Below, piece by piece: positions 20,821 through 29,580 of a DNA stretch of 29,906 nt. This stretch comes from Mesostigma viride. Taxonomy: Eukaryota; Streptophyta; Mesostigmatophyceae; Mesostigmatales; Mesostigmataceae. How positions within the stretch are numbered: position 1 is the first letter of the stretch; the number at the start of each line of letters is the position of its first letter. The stretch covers positions 2,241,400 to 2,271,305 of the forward strand of contig RPFO01000164.1 of assembly GCA_009746045.1 (NCBI GenBank), given 5' to 3'. A model generated the notes under the pieces. The model was not told the DNA's origin. It did not search any database and saw nothing but the letters and a program-made list of their open reading frames with translations. Position numbers and translations under genes: made by a program.

Positions 20821-20955
20821 GTTCCTCCCGTTAGGCGTTTCCATTGGTCTTATCGTAGTATAGAGCTTTGACATGGCTCTGTATATAGGTTTATAGCTGG
20901 GCGTTTGCTTTGGTTTGAGTGATTTCACTCTGCTGTAAGTAATTATATTTTTAAT
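20821..20955 (+). other. LINE 3' untranslated region with hairpin and TGTAA
   Basis: It contains the perfect hairpin GAGTGA-TT-TCACTC at 20917-20930, then TGTAA at 20934-20938 and an AT-rich end. The same hairpin is retained in the truncated copy near 12929-12942. TGTAA is the usual polyadenylation signal in volvocine green algae. Confidence 0.65.
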
Positions 20956-20970
20956 TTATATATTATTAGC
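20956..20970. repeat. LINE target-site duplication, right
   Basis: Exact copy of 15668-15682; fixes the 3' limit. Confidence 0.93.
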
Positions 20971-20998
20971 TAATATAATCTAGAACCCCCTAACTGCT

Positions 20999-21109
20999 CT
21001 ACTCAGCAAAGCGCCCCTTCCGCTTGGGGGGAGGGCCGGGCTTTGCCACAGGGGCTGGCGTGTGGGCCGGGACAATCTTCTTCCACCTCTTCTTGAACAC
21101 ATTCTGCAT
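20999..21109 (-). CDS. Short basic open frame, possible terminal exon
   Basis: From the ATG at 21109 the frame reads MQNVFKKRWKKIVPAHTPAP and ends KRKGRFAE-stop at 20999. It stays open upstream for 14 more codons to a TGA. A CTCTCAG that could be a splice acceptor lies about 30 nt before the ATG. The lysine/proline-rich end looks like a nuclear localisation tail. No family recognised. The nearby LINE may have inserted just downstream of a host or transposon gene. Confidence 0.35.
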   Translation of the reverse strand: MQNVFKKRWKKIVPAHTPAPVAKPGPPPKRKGRFAE

Positions 21110-21323
21110 ATTATTAGCACTCCAAGCAAGACTGAGAGGGAGTGAATGCGGTGTTCAAACGGAGCTGGGACCACGAGGTCGGCCAGCAACTGCTGTGTAT
21201 ATAGTTCATGGCAGGTAACTTTGCCCATCTTTCGCTCTCGTCATACCGGTGGCATTATTATTAATTGTGGTCGAATACGTAATGATTCAGGCGCGCAAGC
21301 GGTTTGCTCGCATTGTGGGTTAG

Positions 21324-21408
21324 GGAACCAGGGGTGAAGGTCGCCCGAACCATTTCTGGCATGGCGGAGCGGACACGGAGATTCGGCTACTAAGCGGAAA
21401 TCATCTAT
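21324..21408 (+). pseudogene. Reverse transcriptase fragment, part 1 (left of CACTA)
   Basis: The frame reads ...RLLSGNHLY up to the CACTA border. Together with ADD just beyond the element's other end, it restores an RT motif C of the form LYADD. Only a short stretch is readable before an in-frame TAG at 21321. Confidence 0.45.
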
Positions 21409-21423
21409 CACTAGGAACTCAGA

Positions 21424-21765
21424 TTCTGAGAATTTTCTCAAAACCCTCAATTTTCTCACCTTTTGTGAGAATTTTTTGAGAAAATTGAGAAAAATCTCAA
21501 TTTTTTTCCGCAAACGCTAGGCAAAAAATCTCACCAGGGTGAGATTTTGGTGAGAAAAAGGGGGTTTTGGTGAGATTGGGGTGAGAAAAAACCCTAAAGT
21601 GAGAAAAAAGGTGAGAATGGGTGAGAAAAAGTGAGAAAAATTGAGAAAATTGAGAAAATTGAGAAGTTTCTCACCAACACGAGAAAAATCACTAACACGA
21701 GAAAAATCACAAGTCAACGTGGTGAGAAATTTCTCACCAAGAGTGTAACACGAGAAAAATCATGA
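21424..21765. repeat. Subterminal repeats, left end of right CACTA
   Basis: Dense GTGAGAA and GAGAAAAT motifs following the CACTA terminus, mirroring 4925-5259. Confidence 0.75.
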
Positions 21766-21917
21766 GCTTTATTTCATTAAGTCCTTAACGTGAAAAAAAA
21801 CTCAACACCACTTTGATATGCATTATAGGGTGCACAAAGGTGCAATTAATATAGGGTTGTCATACAATATAAAACAGCACATCATTCCATAAACAATGCT
21901 GTCATGCCCAAATTAAA

Positions 21918-22860
21918 TCAATAGTCATCTTCTTCAGAACTGCTGTCCGAGGGGTTGCTTGCATCAACATCATCTTCTGATGACATAGTGTCATCCCCAC
22001 TAGTGTCGCAATAGTTCACAGCTTTACGCTGCCTTCCACTGGCCCTCTTTGCCATAGGGACCTCCTCAATTACAACGGTGGGCTGGCTAGGTCCAGCATC
22101 TGTGGGAGCACCACGCTTGCGGCTGCGCCCTCGAGCAGGTGCCTTGCCAGCGCGGCGCACCACGTCGCCATCACCTAGGTCTGCCGCTGCCACCTTCTTC
22201 TTCTTGGACCCCTTCTTCTTGCCTTTCTTCTTGCCACTAGGCGGTGGCGGTGGCATCGGCTCACCCTCCTCAATCACTTCAAACTGCGGCATGGTGGGGA
22301 AATCTGCTGCCACGCTGTGATACACATGGTTACTGAGGGCAGATTGCGCCTGATGTGCCATGCTCCATGGCAGTTTGGCAGGGATTACCACCATTTCGGG
22401 AGCATAGCATTCATCGACGACATACCCAACTGAGCTCACTGCACCTGGCAACACAAGGCACGACGACCTGGGGGCCTGTGCGCTGCTGATGACCACCAAC
22501 CTCTCGTGGGGCAGGTGAGCGACATGAAGGCGATCAAAAAGCTCCACCTTCAACAACAGCTGCCATTCCCAGCCCCCTCGTGGGTACTCTAACCTGGCCT
22601 TCAGAATGTGTGTAATGAAACCAAAGTCTACACCGCCCGGGCCATGCACCGCAACTCCCGCATTCTTGTGCCGCTTTCCCTGGGATTGGTCCGCAGCCTC
22701 CGTGCGGTAGTTGAACCCGTGTATCCTGACTTTGTGGAAAGAATCCGCGTAGCGCTTCACGCCCCCACACGCCGCTACAATGCCTTGCGGCACAAGCAGC
22801 GTCAGGTTTAATGATGCCCATGCAAGCACGTTGAACGTTGTGTCAGCACAGCGATCTCGC
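21918..22860 (-). CDS. CACTA transposase C-terminal exon, right copy
   Basis: The exon opens at a TGCAG acceptor (first base 22860) and ends EEDDY-stop at 21918. It is intact here: the five-G run at 22470-22474 keeps the frame that is broken in the left copy. Features in order: HGFNYRTEAADQSQGKRHKN (the DUF4216-like NSGV-type segment of plant TNP2 transposases), a central domain ending in VVIPAKLP, an acidic spacer, a lysine-rich tract (KKKGKKKGSKKKK) that should be a nuclear signal, and a serine/acidic tail. The open frame continues to 23006, but the upstream part looks like intron. Family assignment is by resemblance only. Confidence 0.65.
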
Positions 22861-23146
22861 CTGCATTCAAACAAACGCACACCGATAACCCAGCAAAGAG
22901 TATTATTATTGCAAGTATTGGTTATTAAAAAAAATAGAACAGATACAACACAGGACGCTTTTACTGGCGGCAAGATCATGGCACCCGGATGGGTAAAACC
23001 AAACAAACTAGATATTAATTACTAGGGCTGGCTTTGTGACAGTAAAACATGATTGCATGGCTAATCCCAAGGCGCCTTTCAATAGGACTGAATTAAAAAA
23101 ACCAAAGCAGACGGCGTAAGTAGCATTTGCAAAAAACAAGGCTCAC

Positions 23147-23250
23147 CAGTAGGCCTCGTCGCCATTCGCAGGGTCGCTGTAATCAGCCTTGGGAAGGGCA
23201 TCTTCTACCAGCAAATCCCTTGCCGCGTTGTGTCAGCACAGCGATCCCCC
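23147..23250 (-). pseudogene. CACTA transposase penultimate exon, right copy, 2 nt deletion
   Basis: Equivalent to 2959-3064 in the left copy, with the same acceptor and GTGAGC donor. It is 104 nt rather than 106: ACGCGGCAAGG here against ACGCGCCGCAAGG there. This shifts the frame that in the left copy reads IAVLTQRAARDLLVEDALPK. The right copy therefore cannot make the joined protein from these exons. Confidence 0.55.
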
Positions 23251-23295
23251 CTGCATCCAAACAAAGGCACACCGATAACCAAGCAAAGAGTATGC

Positions 23296-24239
23296 AAATG
23301 TGTAGCCTTGTTCATTGAAATTATGGCTGGCTTACGCAAAGAGCGACTGTAAGATGACCTATACAGTGGGGCCGGAAACAGCTTGCTTGATCAGGGCGTG
23401 TTTTTCGAGCTTCACTGGCCGGGAGTGTCTAGTGGTGAGAACCATTGCTGCGATCGCTTTCCCACCATTTACGAGGAAATACCCGCAAATGAAAAACCAC
23501 TGAAACGGTCTAGCTAGTCAGTCATTACATTAGCCACATGCCATCATGCATGTTTCCAAACGTCCAGGAACTGCACACGGTGCAAATGCCATTTGCAGTG
23601 CAAAAATCCAGAGGACACGACCTCATTGCTTCATATTTGTATGCAGAAGACTAAAAAAGTAACATGCATTAATGGCCCGCATGCATAAAGGGCCTGAATT
23701 CTGATGCGGGCCCAACGGCAGCACCGCCAAAGCAGATAAGGGCCCGCAGTCTGATGCGGGCCCCACGGCACCACCGCCATAGCAGAGCTCGAAGGTCGTG
23801 GTGCGCGTGAAACGTACGTATGCCCTTTGTCGGTAGGTGCCGTTGGGGTCAAATTGGGTGCCGCCAAAATCGGGCCGACGCGTCAATAGACTGAGGCCGT
23901 CGATGAGAGCCATCATGCGGCTTGGGGAACTTCAGCTAAGTTAACTTAACGCAAACCACTGGTCGCCCGCGTCGGGAACCGGCCCAACGGCTCTCCCGCA
24001 ACAGAAAATTACGCGGCATACTGCATAAGTCGTCGGATTGTTACGTTTCGACGGTCAAGATTTCATGATGAGGTTTGCGTTCAATTTGCCGCAGTTTGCC
24101 GCCCAGAGAAAGTAGTTGTTGGACTCGTTGCCCACGATGAAACACAATCAAGCAAGCCGTTTCCGGCCCCACCGTGTAGGTCATGTAGTCGCTCTTCACG
24201 TCAGCCAGCCGTAATTTCAATGCACAAGGCTACACATTT
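23296..24239. repeat. Foldback with ~95 bp inverted arms inside right CACTA
   Basis: Arms at 23296-23391 and 24147-24239 start AAATGTGTAGCCTTG and end CAAGGCTACACATTT. The interior of about 755 bp contains the empty TTAA site at 23669-23672. No transposase is visible. Confidence 0.65.
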
Positions 24240-24676
24240 CCATCTCCATTCATATTCATAATCCTGCACGACTCGAAAACGCGGACAAGATAACGGCAGG
24301 CTCGAGCTACCATGGTCCGGATTCTCCCGATTTCTGGCCTGCGCTGGTTGTCTCCTTGATATTGGCAACTCTCTCCGGTAAGAGATTTTCCGCAGTTTGG
24401 CTGTTTCGAAACGTTAATTAAGTGAGATGCCTTCGGATCAGGAGACTCACACAGCCGCGAAATCATGCCAAAGGTCATATGTTCGATCCCTTGCTGGTAG
24501 CTTCTGAGCTTTCTTATTTTCTGTGTTCCGCGGAATCTCAGATTTGGGCCGCTAGCGTTTTCACGTTTGTTGCTTTCTGATCCGACGACAACGTTGTGCC
24601 TTGCTCGTGTAACATCTGGCGCATGGTGTGATTCATGTGTATGGTGCTGCCTTGCCACATGGGGCTGCTTTGCCAT
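24230..24676 (-). CDS. Open frame, 148 residues, inside CACTA, unknown
   Basis: ATG at 24676 (MAKQPHVARQHHTHESHHAP). It is basic and histidine-rich at the start, later KSLTGESCQYQGDNQRRPE. The last ~83 codons are also open in the left copy (25-276). The copies differ by an in-frame 3 nt gain or loss at the VNVSAKQ/INVSKQ position, weakly favouring coding. It could be an upstream exon of the transposase or an accessory protein. No family recognised. Confidence 0.3.
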   Translation of the reverse strand: MAKQPHVARQHHTHESHHAPDVTRARHNVVVGSESNKRENASGPNLRFRGTQKIRKLRSYQQGIEHMTFGMISRLCESPDPKASHLINVSKQPNCGKSLTGESCQYQGDNQRRPEIGRIRTMVARACRYLVRVFESCRIMNMNGDGNV

Positions 24677-24689
24677 AAGAGTGAGTGTT

Positions 24690-25055
24690 GGGTTCTACAC
24701 ATTTGCTGCATGGACCGTTAGGTGCTGGTGAGCTCTTCCTTGTAGAATGGTGATGTCTATGTCAAGGATCTGATGTCTTTTTTGTCTCTTGCACTGCTTT
24801 CATTTTAGGGGGAATTATAGGTGTCATTATTTTGGCATTTGAAGGTATAGATGTTTATCTGCAAGGGCCTGTTTTTTTTCCCCCGGCCTCTTGCATGCAT
24901 GGATGTGTAGAATTGTATGTTGATGGAATTATGATTTGCCATACACATTTGCTGCATGGATTTTTAGGTGGTGCTGAGCTCAAGATCCTTGTAGAACGCT
25001 TACATCTATGTCAAGGATCTGATTTCTTTTCCTCTTGCGTATATTGTGTCGGTTT
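24690..25055. repeat. Two diverged ~100 bp direct repeats in CACTA
   Basis: ACACATTTGCTGCATGGA...TGTCAAGGATCTGAT occurs at about 24697-24773 and again at about 24943-25022, about 250 bp apart and diverged between them. Confidence 0.6.
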
Positions 25056-25175
25056 GCTTTATTTCTTGCAGGGACCACGAGAGTAAAATGCAAGCGGTTC
25101 CACTTTCAAGTCAGCATGTGACGCCCTGTCGACCGGCCCGCTTTGTTAGCTAGCTACCATATAGTATTTGATGAT

Positions 25176-25325
25176 AGGCATTGAATGCGAAAGATGTCAT
25201 AACGCCATAACAGACTGTGTTGAACAGGCATTGAATGCCGAAGATGTCATAACGCCATAACAGACTGTGTTGAAAAGGCATATTTGAATGCCGAAGATGT
25301 ACATAACGCCATAACAGTGTTGAAT
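25176..25325. repeat. 50 bp tandem repeat, three copies
   Basis: Units begin AGGCATTGAATGC at 25176 and 25226 and AGGCATATTTGAATGC at 25276, each containing CATAACGCCATAACAG. Period is 50 bp. The array lies between the body and the right subterminal repeats of the CACTA element. Confidence 0.85.
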
Positions 25326-25489
25326 AGTTGAATCAACGGGTTCTTGCAGCTGTAAACATTAAAATTATTCAAACATTTAATGAAAAAATCATTATTGTTC
25401 GTGCTGTTTTGAACAGCGGTTGTTACTGGCACTGCATGCATGTGTCTGCTGCCAGCATATTGCATTATGGGTGTGTTTTTCAGCGCTGT

Positions 25490-25823
25490 GTTTTCTCACT
25501 TTTCTCACGTCTCTCACGTCCTGTTTTTCTCACTTTTCTCACGTCCTGATTTTCTCACTTTTCTCACGTTTCACACCTCCCGTTTTTCTCACTTATCTCA
25601 TGTCCTGTTTTTTGAGATTTTTCTCACGTTTTTCCCCTTTTTTCACCTTTTTGGGGCAATCTCACCCGGGTGAGAAACGTGTTTTCTCACCCATTCTCAC
25701 CCCATTCTCACCCTTTTTTCTCACCTTTCTCACCCATTCTCACCCATTTCTCACCCTTTTTCTCACCTTTCTCACCCTTTTTCTCACAATTTCTCACCCA
25801 TTCTCAAAGCCGAGTTCCTAGTG
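25490..25823. repeat. Subterminal repeats, right end of right CACTA
   Basis: Many TTCTCAC units leading to the TAGTG terminus, inverted relative to 21424-21765. Confidence 0.75.
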
Positions 25824-25978
25824 ATATGCGGACGACACCACCCCGTCTTCGAAGACATTGGGCACGTGCAGACGTGGCTTGCCTGCCTCACCATCGAGGC
25901 CCGAGCGGTGGGGCTCGAGGTCAGCAAGAAGACCGAGGCCCTGGCGGTTAGGCTCACGTATAGTAGCTCAGCAGTGTG
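25824..25978 (+). pseudogene. Reverse transcriptase fragment, part 2 (right of CACTA)
   Basis: It starts with TATGCGGACGAC (YADD), then TT. After one missing base in CCCC (25841-25844) it reads VFEDIGHVQTWLACLTIEAR and AVGLEVSKKTEALAV, matching the region after motif C of LINE RTs, where GL..(N)xxKTE is typical. It ends at a TGA at about 25976. It differs from the RT of the long LINE (YLDD), so it belongs to a second LINE family that the CACTA element interrupted. Confidence 0.7.
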
Positions 25979-26030
25979 AGCCAATACGGCAAGACGGCAA
26001 TACGGCAAAACCTCGGCGTATTGCGTATTT

Positions 26031-26107
26031 CGTATTATACGCGTATTATACGCGTATTATACGCGTATTATACGCGTATTATACGCGTATTATACGCGTA
26101 TTATACG
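26031..26107. repeat. Palindromic 11 bp minisatellite, seven copies
   Basis: CGTATTATACG is repeated seven times without variation. Each unit is a palindrome around its central T, so the array can form hairpins on either strand. Confidence 0.95.
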
Positions 26108-28868
26108 CCAAAAGCTCAAAAAGTGGTTTTTTGACCGGAAAAGTGGATTTTCAAATAGGATAAAATATTCTAAGGTGTTTATCCCATGGGTGTGCCTCTC
26201 AAAAACTCTAGCTTATGTCTCAAACTTGATGAATACCAATGCAATGCACGTAGACTGGTCATAGCCTATTGACACTCACTTGGTTGTCTATAGTTGCGAT
26301 CTAGGTCCTAGTTACAGGGGTGTGGGCACCGCGGCCCGAATCGCTATGAATGCCATACTTGGTCACACGCGGAGCCCCCACAGGCTTGGGGGTGGTCTCC
26401 TTCATTACTACTTGCCATCTATCCTTGCGCACCATCTGCCTCCATAGTACAGACAAACCAGGAGGCTGCCCAGGGGTGAGCCCGTCACGTCTAGTGTAGC
26501 ACATGTCCATGCCGAGTCTATCACGAAATGTCCACGGGTGGCGGCCCTGCCGCGCGCGGCCGGCGGCACGCCAGGTTAGGACATATCGCCCAGGCTGGGC
26601 GGGCTTGGTGCCAGCTATAGTCTATCTGAGGTATCTACCTGATCTGTGCGGGCCAGGTGCCCGGCTAGGCCCAGGCGCCTGTGCCTAATAATGTGGGAAA
26701 CATATAGGGCAAATCAGCGTACAAATCCTCATAGTTGCATGAAGTGTGATGTATACTCACCCATTTGTAATTGAACTAATATTTACTCCATGCATACAAT
26801 GTCATGCACCATGCCCTACTAAACACAATTGCAGGCAGCCACCATGACATTATTTTATTAATGCTAATTGACCTTTAGGATTCTTTATTATTCCTTAATT
26901 ATGACAACCATTAATTTATTGCTAAGTCATACGGCAAGAAGGTCCAGTTCCTCCACCCAGAAGCCCAAAAGGCCAAAACCAACATGGCAATATGTCACGG
27001 ATCTGCGAGCTATGTCATCCGCCGGGCGCCCACTATGCACAAGACCGTGACGTGCGCAAGGAATTTGTTTTCTACGCCTTTTCGACAAAGGCTAGTGACC
27101 GGGGGGGGACACTAGCACTTGCAGCATAAGAGCGGACGAAAGTGTACGTGCACGCGCGCCGGGCCATGCAGGCACAGCTGGGCGCGCAGCACTGACTTGA
27201 GCGGACGGCAGCACAAGTGCGCAGCGTCGAGAGGATCATACGCGTGTTAGCACTTGGACAGCTGGAACTGGAGCTGGACTGCTGGACTTCAACAGCGCCG
27301 AGGCTATTGACAGGCCAGGTGTCTTTGTGGTGTAGAATAGCGGGTCAACGTTATGAGGACTGGACAGAAAATGGAAAAGGACAATTTGCGGTGCGGAGCC
27401 AGATCGCTGGAATGAATGCGAAATCGCTGGCAGCCCTACAAAGGGATTTCTTCTAGAAAGGAACGATTAGACGCAATGTTTGCTGGGCCACTCACACGCA
27501 AGGTGTGAGCGTACAGATTGTCTGAAGGATATTATGCTTCGACCTTGGTGCATGGACGTGACTCAATGCCGGACATTCCCAGGGACAGAAATGCCGGAGC
27601 CTCTAGGAGATGAGATCGGCATTGACAGGGTAGCAATTTAGATTTGTCGGGATGCCTTCCTGCTTTTGTTGGCATGTGTGGTAGAAAGCCAGGACGGCAA
27701 CTGGAATGCGGTTTCTATTTGCATGGTTCAGGCAGCAAGATAGTTTTGTTTGGCATTCCTGGCTGGACTGACAAGTGTGGCGTGTGTCATGCGTGTGGCA
27801 TGACGAATGGTTTGGTTCATTGCATGTCGAAGAGGACTCTCACGCAGCGTGTAGTCTCTTCGAGTCTCTCGTTAGTGGCCTTCGTGTTTCTCCCTTTCCT
27901 TGGGAGCAAGGCCGGTAGCATGTCATGGAGCACTGCCTAACTGCGGGCTCGTGAGCATGGAGTGCATCGATATTGAGACTATCAACGTGTTGTAATTGTA
28001 TTAACTTTCTCAATAAATTCCGCATGTGCGGCTTCATCATCAGACTGTGCAAAGTGTGTGTTGTGAAAGCATTGTTCTATAGCATGCAGGGGAGGCAAAA
28101 GCATCATCTTGCACCATCATATTGTCGCAATTAGAGTAGTTGGAGCGTCTAGCTAACGCCCCAGCAAGGATATTCAAACGCGGCACGCGACGGTACACAA
28201 GGGATCAATAAGGTGGTCATCAGGCACGAGGGACAGTTCCTTGTCCTCGGCTGAGAGCCCTCTTTTCGTTAATCATGGGACAGGTCCTCGCCCATGCACC
28301 CCACAGGGCATGCAGTTAAGGCAGGCACGTCAGCTCAGCTCATTTGGGTTTTACCAAATTAAGCTGAGTGGCCAGCCGCCATGGTGGCACCGGAGATTGT
28401 GGCACGCAGACGCGACAAATAAACAAATGCAGGTAGCATCACCACCCATGCCATGAACATGCATCATCATATGAGATGCAAAATCCCATCTATCTAAAGT
28501 TCTTGAGACATGCATCATTGCAGCAGGCAACCACCATGCCATATACACTGTCATGCACCATGCCATAAACACATCACATCAGTCCGGCGCCGCGCCTTGC
28601 ACACCCCGGTAATTCCCCGCGAAAGTTGACGAAATTCGGTGCGCGCGTGCAATGTTGACTGAAATTCGGTGTGCACGGCTATGGTGACGCGAAAATTTAT
28701 TGCGAGCTGATTACGCAACCATTTTGGACGTTATTTCGCTTGTTCGGACGTTGATTACATAAGGAAAAGTATCGTACATTAAAAAACCTGAAAAACAGTT
28801 TCTTTTTTTTCTGCAGCGAGGGCACGTGGGCAGCAGGCGGGCGTTTTGCACACCAACCGGCCCGACCC
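26108..28868. other. Spacer with no recognised gene
   Basis: About 2.8 kb. Open frames such as 26301-26510 (minus), 27217-27456 and 27644-27940 (plus) lack recognised domains. There is a TGTAA at about 27991 and an AATAAA at 28012, without a supported gene before them. A short block around GTCATGCACCATGCC occurs at both about 26800 and 28549. Confidence 0.5.
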
Positions 28869-29098
28869 GTGTGTGTGCAAGGTAAACACAGACAGGAAAA
28901 ACATGCTCTCGGCTGTCATGAACACATTCTACCAGTTCCTAACATCATTTCAAAGAAACCCAGCGATGGATTTCCCTTAATTTTGCGTTTCCGATTTTTA
29001 CGCCCCTTCCGCGAAAAAGTGAGAATTATAGGAGCGCTGACAGGGGCAACACTGCATGTCGTGCTTTTAATCGCTTTTACGTCTTTTCTTGCAGCTAT

Positions 29099-29515
29099 AT
29101 GACTTCCCTTGGGCGCAGCAACATCGCCCGGTGTTTATCCTGCGGGCGGGGCTTGCTGGCCCCGTCCGGAGTGTGCTCGGGGTGCGGGAAAAACCACAGC
29201 TACTGGTTTATAACGTCGACAACCCCCATTTTCTGGTCATTAACCGGCGTATTCTTGTGGTTTAAGCTTCCGGCGACGGGCGAAAAGAGCTCTTACCATG
29301 ACGGCATGCTCTGGGGAGGCGTTCCGAGAAGGACTGGGGCGGGCAGGCAAATTTACACGCGACAGTGCCCGCACGTCGCCTGCGCACCCCGGCGTACAAG
29401 GCAAAGCGCAGTGTTTCCCTCCTGGACGGCCCATCGCTGCCTTTGCCGGGCGGCATGTTGGGGAGGCGGCTCCTTCTTCCTTTCTTACCGCCCGTTTCAT
29501 AGTTCATACCCGTGA
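29099..29515 (+). CDS. Possible exon with zinc-ribbon motif, unknown
   Basis: The ATG at 29099 follows a TTTTCTTGCAG splice-acceptor-like sequence. A GGTAAAC donor-like site lies at about 28879-28885, giving a possible 215 nt intron. The start encodes CLSCGRGLLAPSGVCSGCGK, a CxxC-x11-CxxC arrangement like a small zinc ribbon. The rest of the frame looks non-coding and may run into another intron. No family recognised. Confidence 0.25.
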   Translation: MTSLGRSNIARCLSCGRGLLAPSGVCSGCGKNHSYWFITSTTPIFWSLTGVFLWFKLPATGEKSSYHDGMLWGGVPRRTGAGRQIYTRQCPHVACAPRRTRQSAVFPSWTAHRCLCRAACWGGGSFFLSYRPFHSSYP

Positions 29516-29580
29516 GTTTCCCAACGGAGGCGTGTTAATGATGAGCGGCTGCATGCATGAATGAACGGGTGTATGAATGA

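Larger units (their letters stand above)
15683..20955 (+). mobile_element. Long LINE with PHD, RING, RT and restriction-like endonuclease
   Basis: A 5,273 bp insertion bounded by a perfect 15 bp duplication. It encodes one continuous series of domains interrupted only by three single-base frameshifts, and ends with a 3' region carrying a perfect hairpin, a TGTAA signal and an AT-rich tail. The RT plus CCHC knuckle plus PD-(D/E)XK endonuclease order is that of the R2/NeSL-type (RLE) branch of LINEs. The insertion is not in a recognised rDNA or spliced-leader site; both copies here used AT-rich targets containing TATATA. The open frame starts at the very first bases with no ATG before the PHD finger, so the copy may be slightly 5'-truncated. 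Confidence 0.92.
21409..25823 (-). mobile_element. CACTA (EnSpm-like) DNA transposon, right copy, both ends present
   Basis: It starts CACTAGGAACTC and ends GAGTTCCTAGTG, a perfect 12 bp terminal inverted repeat with the diagnostic CACTA/TAGTG. Length is 4,415 bp. Both ends carry hundreds of bases of GTGAGAA/TTCTCAC subterminal repeats. It is flanked by AT on both sides, so the duplication is probably 2 bp, within the 2-3 bp usual for the superfamily. It carries only C-terminal transposase exons, so it is likely non-autonomous or internally deleted. It is the inverted partner of 1-5259. Confidence 0.85.

Noticed and set aside
25176-25325. Possible CRISPR-like array (50 bp repeats)
   Set aside because: The copies are contiguous with no unique spacers, and the context is eukaryotic. 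It is a simple tandem repeat.
27091-27116. GCTAGTG and CACTAGC flanking a G8 run, like two facing CACTA ends
   Set aside because: Only 7 bp, no subterminal repeats and no match beyond CACTA. More likely a chance hairpin.
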